Shown here one piece after another: positions 32,401 to 40,159 of a stretch of 64,000 nt of DNA. Origin of the DNA: Stercoripulliclostridium_A sp045577735 (lineage in GTDB: Bacteria > Bacillota > Clostridia > Christensenellales > DTU072); assembly GCA_045577735.1 (NCBI GenBank), contig JAZNIY010000008.1, positions 1 through 64,000 on the forward strand, read 5' to 3'. The notes beneath the pieces are model-generated. The model saw only the letters and a program-made list of their open reading frames with translations. It made no database searches and had not been told where the DNA came from. The translations under genes and the position numbers were made by a program. The stretch's first letter is position 1. Each line of letters starts with the position of its first letter.

Positions 32401-32736
32401 CGTCTTTGCCACCTTTTGGTAGTGAACAAGCCGGTCTTGAACTTTGTTTATGGTCTTCTTAAAATACAAAACGGCACCCTGTTTACTCAACGTGTGCCCA
32501 ATCTTATCGCCCAACACCTTGCGCGCAAAACGAGTAAAAGACGCAGCCTCTATGTTCATGGACCCGTTAATGCCCAGTCTTTCGAAGATTATTTTTTCTG
32601 CAGTAAGAGCGTGAGCATCGGGAATAATGACAACGTGACGGCCCCTTTTATGGTCGTTCTTGCCAATTTCGTCTATGACTGCGTTCATACAGCAGTTTAA
32701 AGTATTTCCAAGAATAATCTTTATCATAGGTTTCAT
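29431..32736 (-). CDS. addB: ATP-dependent helicase/nuclease subunit B
   Basis: The 1101-residue second subunit of AddAB, with an inactivated helicase fold and a nuclease domain. IDYKTGS near the C-terminus is the nuclease motif. The four cysteines of the structural Fe-S cluster are visible: FACPYSHY and the C-terminal CEHCQHRVIC. At the N-terminus the position of the Walker A loop reads GNTLNCCMN, without the GKT/GKS of B. subtilis AddB, so ATP binding here is probably lost. No clear ribosome binding site precedes either candidate ATG (32736 or 32727). Confidence 0.92.
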   Translation of the reverse strand: MKPMIKIILGNTLNCCMNAVIDEIGKNDHKRGRHVVIIPDAHALTAEKIIFERLGINGSMNIEAASFTRFARKVLGDKIGHTLSKQGAVLYFKKTINKVQDRLVHYQKVAKTDGFAGEMYAVIASVRNNGITIKDFEEALLKLSGTTLEKAKDVLLLYKEYLATLQGFTDSTTRLEAFMKECASSPKVNDAYFYLYDFDSLSQKQIEIIATLAKYSKGVTIGLPHNVVRGNKSLYPNEIFTRLTDHLTKCKLEYEVDNNHFEVVREPFQTLHDNLFSLTDARVRNDGSVVVFKEVNGYEQYNAIAREIVRLVRREKLRYKDIAVIDCQERAPIDFKEILTRYNVPYFMDERFNLTLSLVFKFVSALFDVVRYGYRMDKVRAFIKSPLFSSDSNEITAFENYILAKNYSYGDFDNPFDEQFEPFRLRLNALTAPFVGEKEVFRFVEGIKKIIGSEEFDTLFERALEHCSDYLIALNKQAKERFILILDEYEKLIGEEKETPSGFIKTLSSSCEAEEIALIPRFLDAVYVGSLRESCITTQKAIFVANATYTNLPSEQGYQAIISALDMERLEKGGIRLYPTPLDRIREERFAFIDLITKTEKLYIGYPEMAFDGTQNKPSQAIKDILEIFATNSGALKIQSLNEKFSLKNATTVEQAKAQAEDAIAHPDNAFYTYITYAGLKEGKQSGEMMERAFATLKEGERALIVKEKGDNPAPSLLYTFREDMHTSISQIERYFACPYSHYLQYGLRVNDRKEGVLRVNDVGTFVHEVLERYFKKTKGKLRTLSREELEVKVDEAVREVFDKEELAYLRNDPSVKFLLARLRKESKRTALDLTDNILKGSFEPTYFELSFGSRPGQTNSVCLDTPYGKISFHGKIDRIDVANVGGEKVAIAIDYKTGSVEADLHNVYYGTKLQLYLYLIAIREGLKIKPVGSFYLPIKSGYSSGGRNYRFQGQFVFSNDMIKALDREKHEEAVLSAKSTTSDIIPIAFTIKNGVVGTRSAKNKVDEQSIDAILRYVSSIIPLAIEEIGNGYIEKTPLGDKCEHCQHRVICGGAFEEDVREVRSANTPLSVVYPEESEESSSVTQGEALEKVEEGEKDVY

Positions 32737-32763
32737 TCACGTGCGCGCGAGCGTACACATAAT

Positions 32764-32792
32764 ATAATATCATATTGTACCAACTATTTCAA
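32764..32792 (-). promoter_or_regulatory. Promoter of addBA
   Basis: On the minus strand TTGAAA (32787-32792), 17-base spacer, TATTAT (32764-32769). The -35 lies inside a weak AAGGTG/CACCTT hairpin (32791-32810) that may be the end of the spoIIE transcript. Confidence 0.65.
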
Positions 32793-32837
32793 GGTGCATT
32801 TTGTCACCTTTCTCGGCTTGTCCCATATTTTGACCAC

Positions 32838-35054
32838 CTAAAACAGTCTTGCACATATCATAGAGCAGTCGTCGCGCTCATCGGGTGCGATTTTTTCCAC
32901 GTTTTCCATTACCCTTTCACATATTTCATCGGGGTTGCGTGTATCCAGTTTGGAAAGTATTTCTTCCAACCTTTCCTTTCCTAACCCGTCGATTACGCCG
33001 TCTGAAAACATAACGATAAAATCTCTTGGCGTCAGCCTAACGGATGTAGTTACTGGCGAAACGCCCTCTATTATTCCAAGCGGTAGCGAGCCACACGATA
33101 TTTCTTGTAGCCCCTCCGGAGAAATTATATACCCCTCGCGTGCCCCTTGTTTTATAATATCCACGTCCCCTGTTGAGGTGTCTATAACTGCAATGTCTAT
33201 TGCGTTAAATTCTTCCTTGTTTCTTGCCCTTAAAAAAGTACCTACGCTCTTAAGCACGGTTTCGTGATTAAACCCCGCCCTATAAAGGGACTCTATTAAA
33301 CTCATCGCGCACCCACTATTTTCCGACGCCGACCTTCCGTGCCCCATTCCATCGGCAAGACAAAGCATAACCTTGTGGGAATTAAGCCTAATGATTGCCT
33401 CTTTGTCCCCGGAACAACCCTCTTTACTAGACACCCTTTCGCCATAGGCCACCCTATACTTCGGCTCCCTTTCCCAGAAAGCACAAATCTCGCCGTCTAT
33501 GCCGGTCTTTTTGTCATAAATCCACATCGGGGTACCCATTATTTGACTTATTGTTTCCCTTAACTTTGGTTTATTTAAGTCTTGCTCTTTGACGCTCATG
33601 CTCAATCGTCCGTCATCGTAAGAAATTATTTCTTTTACACCTATCCCTGCTTCGTTAAAAGCGTCCTTCAAGCGTTTTTCAAGGGCTAGGTCATACCTCA
33701 ATGGTGCGCCTTCTACCTCGCTTAACTCTTGTAACACTTCGGCAAGTCCCTCCACTTGCTCTTTGAGTAGCCTTTTGTTTTCCGACGCTTCCTCGGTATT
33801 TTTTCTTTCCTCTTGCTTTTCATAGAGCACTTCGTTTGCTTTCATTATGAGGACGTTAAGGTTAACACACCTGCTACTCAAAAAGGGTGAAGCGTCCAGT
33901 ATGCTTGCTTTACCCATTTCTATTGCCGAACCCATCAACTCCTGCACCACTATTTCCGTGCCGTTGTCACCAAGGCTCTTCTTGCACCTTTGGTAGTGTG
34001 CACATCTTTTACAAGCGCGTTTTACCACCTCTATTGCCAGTTCCATTTGGTTTAGCTCCTTCTCCTTATCCTCGCTTGCTAACGCCCAGCCTACGTCATA
34101 TAAAGAGGAAGAAAGGTTATAAAGTTTTTCTTTGACCTCTGCGCGATTCTTGTTTATCAGCATGCGCGTTAAATTCTCTTGCCCTCTATAAAATCTTCTA
34201 AATATCTTTCTTTTTATTTTAATCGGAATGGCTAGAGAAACTATCGTTCCTACCCCCGGGGCAATTAGTCCCAGATAATCCATTTCAACGTACCCAACCA
34301 ACATCGCTATAACTTCCAATAAAACTGCGATAACACCACTAAAATAGGCGTGTTCTTTTGGAAAAAAGGTGGCTATTACACCTATTGCAACGCTAAAAGT
34401 GAAACCCTCTATGCCAAACGGCAAAAACCCCAGTCCCAAGCCAAGTCCCGTTTCTATTGCTCCAAGAAAGGAAAATGTGGGCATTAGGGTAATGAGTATG
34501 ATGCCAAATAACCAATAGAAGCTAAAGAATTCTGCGTTAAGATACCCTAGCCCCCACCCTAACACAACCAGGCACGTAAAAAGAGATGCCCTTTCTCCCC
34601 TTGAGAGCTCATAGTTTAATTTTTTATGCACAACTGCGTTTAGTATTAAAATATTAGCGAAGGTTAGTGGAATAGAAAGAAGGCTACCGCCCACCAGTTT
34701 AATTATGCTCACCAGCGTATCGCACTCCACTATAACCCTAGGAATTAATGAAATAAAAGCATACAAAACGGCGTGAAGCTTCGTCACCCTTCTTCCCAGC
34801 TTATAATGCACAAATACTGCTAGAAGTAGTATTATGACCGGTAAAACGAGATATAGCGCACCTAAAAGGCTAAGGTTAAAAGCAATGCCCGTTCCCACGT
34901 AAACGGGGGACAAAATGATTAAATTTTGTTTGTTATAAACAAGGGAAAAGAGGAATGCTACGCTAAAACCATAAACTCCACTCTTCCACTCCAAAAAGTG
35001 CAGAAATGCTAAAATTATGGAATATATAATATATTTGATTATATCGTTTTTCAT
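32838..35054 (-). CDS. spoIIE: Stage II sporulation protein E (PP2C phosphatase)
   Basis: A 738-residue protein with about ten membrane helices in residues 1-290, a central region with the cysteine group CKRCAHYQRC (about 342-351), and a C-terminal PP2C-type phosphatase domain. LADGMGHG and MFSDGVIDG hold the metal-binding Asp/Gly residues. This matches SpoIIE in plan; B. subtilis SpoIIE has 827 residues. In sporulating Firmicutes it dephosphorylates SpoIIAA to release sigma-F and helps set the polar septum. Its presence suggests that the organism sporulates or descends from spore formers. The ATG has no ribosome binding site and lies six bases after a TATTAT box. Confidence 0.92.
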   Translation of the reverse strand: MKNDIIKYIIYSIILAFLHFLEWKSGVYGFSVAFLFSLVYNKQNLIILSPVYVGTGIAFNLSLLGALYLVLPVIILLLAVFVHYKLGRRVTKLHAVLYAFISLIPRVIVECDTLVSIIKLVGGSLLSIPLTFANILILNAVVHKKLNYELSRGERASLFTCLVVLGWGLGYLNAEFFSFYWLFGIILITLMPTFSFLGAIETGLGLGLGFLPFGIEGFTFSVAIGVIATFFPKEHAYFSGVIAVLLEVIAMLVGYVEMDYLGLIAPGVGTIVSLAIPIKIKRKIFRRFYRGQENLTRMLINKNRAEVKEKLYNLSSSLYDVGWALASEDKEKELNQMELAIEVVKRACKRCAHYQRCKKSLGDNGTEIVVQELMGSAIEMGKASILDASPFLSSRCVNLNVLIMKANEVLYEKQEERKNTEEASENKRLLKEQVEGLAEVLQELSEVEGAPLRYDLALEKRLKDAFNEAGIGVKEIISYDDGRLSMSVKEQDLNKPKLRETISQIMGTPMWIYDKKTGIDGEICAFWEREPKYRVAYGERVSSKEGCSGDKEAIIRLNSHKVMLCLADGMGHGRSASENSGCAMSLIESLYRAGFNHETVLKSVGTFLRARNKEEFNAIDIAVIDTSTGDVDIIKQGAREGYIISPEGLQEISCGSLPLGIIEGVSPVTTSVRLTPRDFIVMFSDGVIDGLGKERLEEILSKLDTRNPDEICERVMENVEKIAPDERDDCSMICARLF

Positions 35055-35060
35055 ACCGAT

Positions 35061-35105
35061 ATAATAAAATAAAACAAGCCACGATGATTGGCTTGTTTTG
35101 TCGAT
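35061..35105 (-). promoter_or_regulatory. Possible spoIIE promoter with Spo0A-like box
   Basis: On the minus strand a -10 TATTAT (35061-35066) lies six bases from the ATG (35054). There is no recognisable -35 at the right distance. ATCGACA (35099-35105), one base from the Spo0A box TTCGACA, is centred about 48 bases upstream of the expected start site, a position used by Spo0A with sigmaA. The region coincides with the lepB terminator stem. Confidence 0.35.
35071..35099 (-). terminator. Terminator of the surface-module operon (after lepB)
   Basis: AAAACAAGCCA and TGGCTTGTTTT form a perfect 11-base-pair stem (plus-strand 35071-35081 and 35089-35099), followed on the minus strand by ATTTTATT. 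With A/T on both sides it may work in both directions. Confidence 0.85.
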
Positions 35106-35125
35106 TACGAGTTATTCGTGTATGC

Positions 35126-35713
35126 TTATGCTTTTACCCTCTTTACTACGGTTAGGTCGCTGAGGAATCCTGCGTCGGCATCATACTTCAAAATTACTCT
35201 ACCTAAAATGGAATCCATTTTCCCCCACATTCCACTTCTGGAGTCAAGGGAATTGACGCGATTATCTCCACAGAAGTAGAAGCAACCGTCGGGAACCACT
35301 CTTTTTTCGTGCACGTCACTCTCTCTTGCGCGCACGTTACCACCCAAATAACTTTCATCAATTTGTACGTCGTTTACGAAAATGAAGTATCCGGCGCCCT
35401 CTTTTTTGATCTCTACGGTGTCGCCGGGAAGTGCAATAATGCGCTTGATATAATGGCTTTCGCCCTTCTCCGTTTGTACGTGAGTGTTAAAAACAACCAC
35501 GTCACCACGACGATATTTGCCGGGCTTAAAGAGTATAACGTTATCCCCGTCTTGAACGGTTTCCACCATAGAGGTGCCGGAAACGGGTATGGTCATAAAG
35601 AGCGCGTTAGAAAGAAAATAGGCTCCTATTACGCAAGCAATGACCAATAGCACGCTTAATGCGTTCCATAACAATTTTTTTGATTTAGATTTTTGTTCTT
35701 GGGTTAGTTCCAT
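35126..35713 (-). CDS. lepB: Signal peptidase I
   Basis: A 195-residue type I signal peptidase that removes signal peptides from exported proteins at the outer face of the membrane. One N-terminal membrane anchor lies at residues about 14-37. The catalytic Ser48 lies in SGTSMVET and the general-base Lys90 in YIKRIIALPGD. The late motif reads GDNRVNSLDSR as expected. It is the last gene of the operon that also encodes the dockerin protease and the lipoprotein, one base after the preceding gene. The ribosome binding site is weak. Confidence 0.94.
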   Translation of the reverse strand: MELTQEQKSKSKKLLWNALSVLLVIACVIGAYFLSNALFMTIPVSGTSMVETVQDGDNVILFKPGKYRRGDVVVFNTHVQTEKGESHYIKRIIALPGDTVEIKKEGAGYFIFVNDVQIDESYLGGNVRARESDVHEKRVVPDGCFYFCGDNRVNSLDSRSGMWGKMDSILGRVILKYDADAGFLSDLTVVKRVKA

Positions 35714-35714
35714 T

Positions 35715-37394
35715 TTAAATAAACAATATGTTTCCTACTACGATTTGTTTTCCCCTTATGGAAAGGGCTTTGACGCCATACCAGTTAGTAAGTGGCATAA
35801 GATTGTCATCTTTGAAGTCGGTCATCTTCAAACGGGTTCCCATAAAGAGCCCTTTGGTGTTATGAACCGATATTGTTGCTTTGTACGTTTTGCTTCCCTC
35901 GCTCGATCTGCCAAGTAAGACTATCTCTGCTTCTGTATCTAAGGCGGTGTAGAGTTCAAGTTGCAAAATCCTGTCCTTTTCCGTGTCCTCATCGGGGCAA
36001 AAACGGTAGGTGGTAAGTCCGTCGCTGTCACTGGTTAAGCCCACCATTCCCTTTGGGGTTTCGGTTAGGCGCAAGGAGTTTTCAAAGAGTACGGTGCCAG
36101 AGTAGTCTTCCACAAAACCACTTTCCTCTTCCCCTGCTTGATATATTACCCTGAGCGTAGCGTTTGCCTTTTTCGTGTTTTCTCTAACGGGCAAACCTTT
36201 AAGGTCGCGATACTCTACAAGTGAAGAAAGGGAAAGACCACTTTCATATTCCACAACGGCATAGGCAAACAAGGGGTCGTCCTTGTCGTATTCCGTGGCT
36301 TCTGCTATGTACTCGTTGTATGAAACGGAAAGGCCGTCCGCCTCGTGATAATCACGAATACCGTGGTGGTATTCCCTTGAAGCATAGTATACGACCACGC
36401 TCTTAATCATACTTGAGGGATCACAATCCACGTTAAAAGTGGGCACACCACTATCGCTAACGCGTATTTTAAGTTCCGGCATAGTGGGTAGTTCGTCGGT
36501 ACTGCCCCCAACTACCGAGCGAAGCCATATCATTAGCGTTTTGTATGCCTCAGGAAGCATAAAGTCGGTAGCGCGAGGACTAATAGCAATTCTAACGTCG
36601 TCGTTGTCCATCAACGCTACAAGGTTAGATAGCCTGTCTATATCGCTATTTCTTGCATTAGACCCAAGAGCTATAAAAGTAGGCGCCTTGACGTGCTTTG
36701 CGTAGGCTACGGAGGCAACGCCGGTTAACCAACACATACGCTCCTCGTCCATAACCAACTCTTTTTGCTCGCCGTAACGATTTTGTTTTATGTATTCACG
36801 GTATCCCGAGCCGTTCAAGCAGGCAAGTCCGTCCACTTTGTCTTGCTCGGTTGCGCTAACGGCAATAGCAATTTCTACGGCGTCACCCAGTCCCATAAGG
36901 ATGAGCTTTCCATCGCATACCACCCTCTTAACGAACGTTATGGTGCGTTTTACGATTATAGAATAGAGATATTGGCTGGTTTCCTTTGCCGTAGGCATAA
37001 CCTTTTTAATGTGGTCGCCGGCCTTGTCATAAAGTCCGTACTCGAGAGAGGCTGGGAATTCGGTTTTGAATTCACCCACACCACTAAGGTCGGGGATAAC
37101 TACGGTATAGCCCGCTTTTACTAGGGCTAGCACCAACTTTTCTTCGGGCGCGCGATGATATTCGCCCACCATAATTATGACGGGGCTTGCGTTAATTTCG
37201 CCCTCTTTATGCAACAAACGAACGGCAACAATTACGTCGCCGTCCTCCTTTTGCAATGCTGTAAACTGGTGCCTTTCTTCCAAAATATCATCGTCAAATC
37301 TACCGACGTACTCGGTTTTTAGGTTATTTAGCGGTAAACTACCGGCATCATAACCCTGCCATATTTGACTGGGCACCATTACTTTATAATCCAT
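35715..37394 (-). CDS. Alpha/beta-hydrolase-like protein with degenerate nucleophile site
   Basis: A 559-residue protein without signal peptide. The first 290 residues show alpha/beta-hydrolase order: a strand then GEYHRAPEEKLVLALVKAGYTVVIPDLSGVG, and the expected nucleophile elbow at about residues 165-175. That elbow reads LMGLGDAVEI instead of G-x-S-x-G, so the catalytic Ser is replaced by Gly or Asp. A later KAPTFIALGSNARNSDIDR resembles the acid-residue strand. The rest (about 300-559) is beta-rich with Ig-like character. I infer a non-catalytic hydrolase fold, perhaps for binding. Gene spacing of one and three bases to its neighbours puts it in the operon. Confidence 0.6.
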   Translation of the reverse strand: MDYKVMVPSQIWQGYDAGSLPLNNLKTEYVGRFDDDILEERHQFTALQKEDGDVIVAVRLLHKEGEINASPVIIMVGEYHRAPEEKLVLALVKAGYTVVIPDLSGVGEFKTEFPASLEYGLYDKAGDHIKKVMPTAKETSQYLYSIIVKRTITFVKRVVCDGKLILMGLGDAVEIAIAVSATEQDKVDGLACLNGSGYREYIKQNRYGEQKELVMDEERMCWLTGVASVAYAKHVKAPTFIALGSNARNSDIDRLSNLVALMDNDDVRIAISPRATDFMLPEAYKTLMIWLRSVVGGSTDELPTMPELKIRVSDSGVPTFNVDCDPSSMIKSVVVYYASREYHHGIRDYHEADGLSVSYNEYIAEATEYDKDDPLFAYAVVEYESGLSLSSLVEYRDLKGLPVRENTKKANATLRVIYQAGEEESGFVEDYSGTVLFENSLRLTETPKGMVGLTSDSDGLTTYRFCPDEDTEKDRILQLELYTALDTEAEIVLLGRSSEGSKTYKATISVHNTKGLFMGTRLKMTDFKDDNLMPLTNWYGVKALSIRGKQIVVGNILFI

Positions 37395-37397
37395 TTA

Positions 37398-40130
37398 TTA
37401 TTTTTTCTCCAACTTGCGTTCAATAATTTTTTGGATTTCTACCATAGGAACGATTAGGAATGCCGAACCTACTGCTACTAGCCATTGTGACCAATCCAAG
37501 GGTTTGGTATCGAACAACTTGCCGATAGGAGCAATGGATACTACCAATACAACGAGCACTACGCCCACGCCAAAAGCGAGGTTGAGGAACTTGTTGTCGA
37601 ACATCTTCTTGTTGAAGATGCTTTGAGTTTGGCTCTTCAAGTTATAGCTGTGGAATAGTTGGATGAAGCAAAGGGTTACGAACGCCATGGTTTCACTAAC
37701 GGCGTGGCTTGCTCCTACCTTTTCAAAGTACAAGAAACCAACTAGGAAGCTTGCCATAACGAGAGCAGTTTGCATTATGCCTTGAATTATGATATCAACA
37801 CCCGTCTTGCCGGCAAACAAGCTTGAGCCCGATTTTCTGGGCGGGTAATCCATAACGTTGGCTTCTGCCTTTTCCATACCAAGTGCAAGTGCCGGTAAGG
37901 AGTCGGTAACCATATTTACCCAAAGTATCATAACGGGGGTAAGGAATACTACTTGTTCGCCCACGATAGTGCTTATTATAACTACGCTAATGAACAAGCA
38001 GAGCACTTCTGCGATGTTTGCAGAGAGCAAATATTGTATTGCTTTCTTGATGTTGGAGTAAACCTTTCTACCCTCTTCAACTGCGCTAACGATGGTAGCA
38101 AAGTTATCGTCTGCAAGAACCATATCACTTGCGCCCTTACTTACGTCGGTGCCGGTAATACCCATGCCGATACCAATGTCAGCCTTCTTGATGGAAGGAG
38201 CGTCGTTAACACCGTCACCGGTCATTGCTACGACCTTGTCGAGTGAACGATAGGTAGTAACGATTCTAACCTTATTTTCGGGAGAAACACGAGCGTATAC
38301 GCGATATTTGTCGATGTTTGCGAGGTATTCTTCGTCGCTCATCTTGTCAAGCTCGGCGCCGGTTAATACTTCTTGGTCGGGGCTATCTATGATGCCAACC
38401 TCTCTAGCAATAGCTGCTGCAGTCTTTGCGTGGTCACCGGTAATCATAATTGCACGGATACCAGCTTTCTTACATAGTGCAACGGCGTCTTTAACTTCGT
38501 CACGAGCGGGGTCTATCATACCGGTTAGACCAACGAAGGTTAGTGCTTGCTCGAAGCTTTCTCTTTCCTCTTCTTTGGAAACTTCAACGTCCTTTTCGCT
38601 TGCATTTGCTTTGTTCTTTATTGCATAAGCAAGTACGCGAAGTGCCTTTTCTGCCATATCTCCGTTTGCTTTTAGGATGTTTTCTTTGTCTTCCGGAGTA
38701 ATTTCACGAACTAGTCCGCCTACCAAAATGGTGGTGCATCTGTCAAGAAGAATGTCGGGAGCGCCCTTAACGTGAATGATTTCTACGCCTTCAACGTCGT
38801 TTACGGTGCTCATTAGCTTACGCTTACTATCAAAGGGAATTTCGTCAACGCGAACGTATTTTGCGCTTGAGTCAAGGTCCTTCTTTCTTGCGTATGCGAT
38901 AAGTGCGGTTTCGGTGGGATCACCTACCAACTTGCCTTCGCTTTCTTGGGTATCATTACACAAGGTCATTACGCGAACAAGGGTGTTTACGTCACCACTT
39001 ACTTCGTCACTGTCGGAAATGGTACCGCTTGCGGTGGTATAAAGTTCTTTAACCGTCATTTGGTTAAGGGTAATGGTACCTGTCTTGTCGGAGCAGATGA
39101 TTTCACAGCAACCAAGGGTTTCAACTGCGGGAAGGTTTCTAACGATTGCCTTTCTCTCACTCATCTTTTGAACGCCAATAGCAAGAACGATGGTAACTAC
39201 TGCGGGTAGACCTTCGGGAATTGCTGCAACGGCTATTGCAACGGCAGTCATAAATGCTTCAACGATGCTATCACCAAATTGTGCGCCGTCGGTAACCTTC
39301 CAACCCATTGAGGAAAGTGCGATAAGTACGCTTGCTAGGAAGATAACTGCAGCAATACCTAAAACTGCAACGGAGAGCACTTTTGCCGTCTTTGCAAGTT
39401 GCTTTTGTAGAGGAGTGGTATTGTCCGTCTTTTCGTTAAGCATCTTTGCGATTTTACCAACTTCGGTATTCATACCAACGGCAGTAACGACGCCTTCGCC
39501 TCTACCAAAAGATACGGTACCGCTACTAAACGCCATACAAGCGCGATCACCAAGAGGTGCTTCTTCGTTGGTTAGAGCGTTGATGTGCTTGTTAACGGGA
39601 ACAGATTCACCGGTAAGAGCAGCTTCCTCAATTTGTAGGGAAGCACATTTGATAAGACGCATATCGGCGGGAACCATATCGCCTGCTTCCAAAACTACGA
39701 CGTCACCTACTACCAATTCTTCGGAGGAAATCTTTTCAAGGTTGCCGTCACGGATAACCTTAGCAAAAGGCTTGTTCATATTCTTTAGCGCTTCAAGTGA
39801 TTTCTCTGCCTTTCCCTCTTGAACAAGACCGATAATAGCGTTAACGACAACGATTAGAAGAATCAAACCACTGTCGATTAGTTCGCTGTATTCGCCTTGA
39901 ACTATAGATAGCACGCCGGAAACCACGGCTGCTACTAGAAGCACGATGATCATTAAGTCTTTGAATTGGTCCAAAAATCTTAAGATCATGGGGCGTTTTT
40001 GCCCCTCGTCAAGAGCGTTTTTGCCATCTCTTTCCAAGCGAGCCTTAGCTTCAGTTGAAGTTAAACCGGAAGCACTTGATTGCACTTCTTGCAAAACTTC
40101 TTCAACTTCACTGGTGTAGAATTGTTTCAT
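37398..40130 (-). CDS. Calcium-transporting P-type ATPase (P2)
   Basis: A 910-residue P-type ATPase of the calcium-translocating P2 group. The N-terminal cation ATPase domain is followed by the actuator motif TGES, the phosphorylation loop CSDKTGT, and the hinge MTGDGVNDAP. The fourth helix carries AAIPEGLPAVVTIVLA, the PEGLP signature of Ca2+ (SERCA/PMCA-like) pumps. About ten helices are present, with four in the C-terminal block. It would export Ca2+ from the cell. In this operon that is notable because dockerin domains and many surface proteins need Ca2+ to fold. GAGG before the ATG. Confidence 0.94.
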   Translation of the reverse strand: MKQFYTSEVEEVLQEVQSSASGLTSTEAKARLERDGKNALDEGQKRPMILRFLDQFKDLMIIVLLVAAVVSGVLSIVQGEYSELIDSGLILLIVVVNAIIGLVQEGKAEKSLEALKNMNKPFAKVIRDGNLEKISSEELVVGDVVVLEAGDMVPADMRLIKCASLQIEEAALTGESVPVNKHINALTNEEAPLGDRACMAFSSGTVSFGRGEGVVTAVGMNTEVGKIAKMLNEKTDNTTPLQKQLAKTAKVLSVAVLGIAAVIFLASVLIALSSMGWKVTDGAQFGDSIVEAFMTAVAIAVAAIPEGLPAVVTIVLAIGVQKMSERKAIVRNLPAVETLGCCEIICSDKTGTITLNQMTVKELYTTASGTISDSDEVSGDVNTLVRVMTLCNDTQESEGKLVGDPTETALIAYARKKDLDSSAKYVRVDEIPFDSKRKLMSTVNDVEGVEIIHVKGAPDILLDRCTTILVGGLVREITPEDKENILKANGDMAEKALRVLAYAIKNKANASEKDVEVSKEEERESFEQALTFVGLTGMIDPARDEVKDAVALCKKAGIRAIMITGDHAKTAAAIAREVGIIDSPDQEVLTGAELDKMSDEEYLANIDKYRVYARVSPENKVRIVTTYRSLDKVVAMTGDGVNDAPSIKKADIGIGMGITGTDVSKGASDMVLADDNFATIVSAVEEGRKVYSNIKKAIQYLLSANIAEVLCLFISVVIISTIVGEQVVFLTPVMILWVNMVTDSLPALALGMEKAEANVMDYPPRKSGSSLFAGKTGVDIIIQGIMQTALVMASFLVGFLYFEKVGASHAVSETMAFVTLCFIQLFHSYNLKSQTQSIFNKKMFDNKFLNLAFGVGVVLVVLVVSIAPIGKLFDTKPLDWSQWLVAVGSAFLIVPMVEIQKIIERKLEKK

Positions 40131-40159
40131 TCTCTTTACCTCACAAAAAATATATGTTT

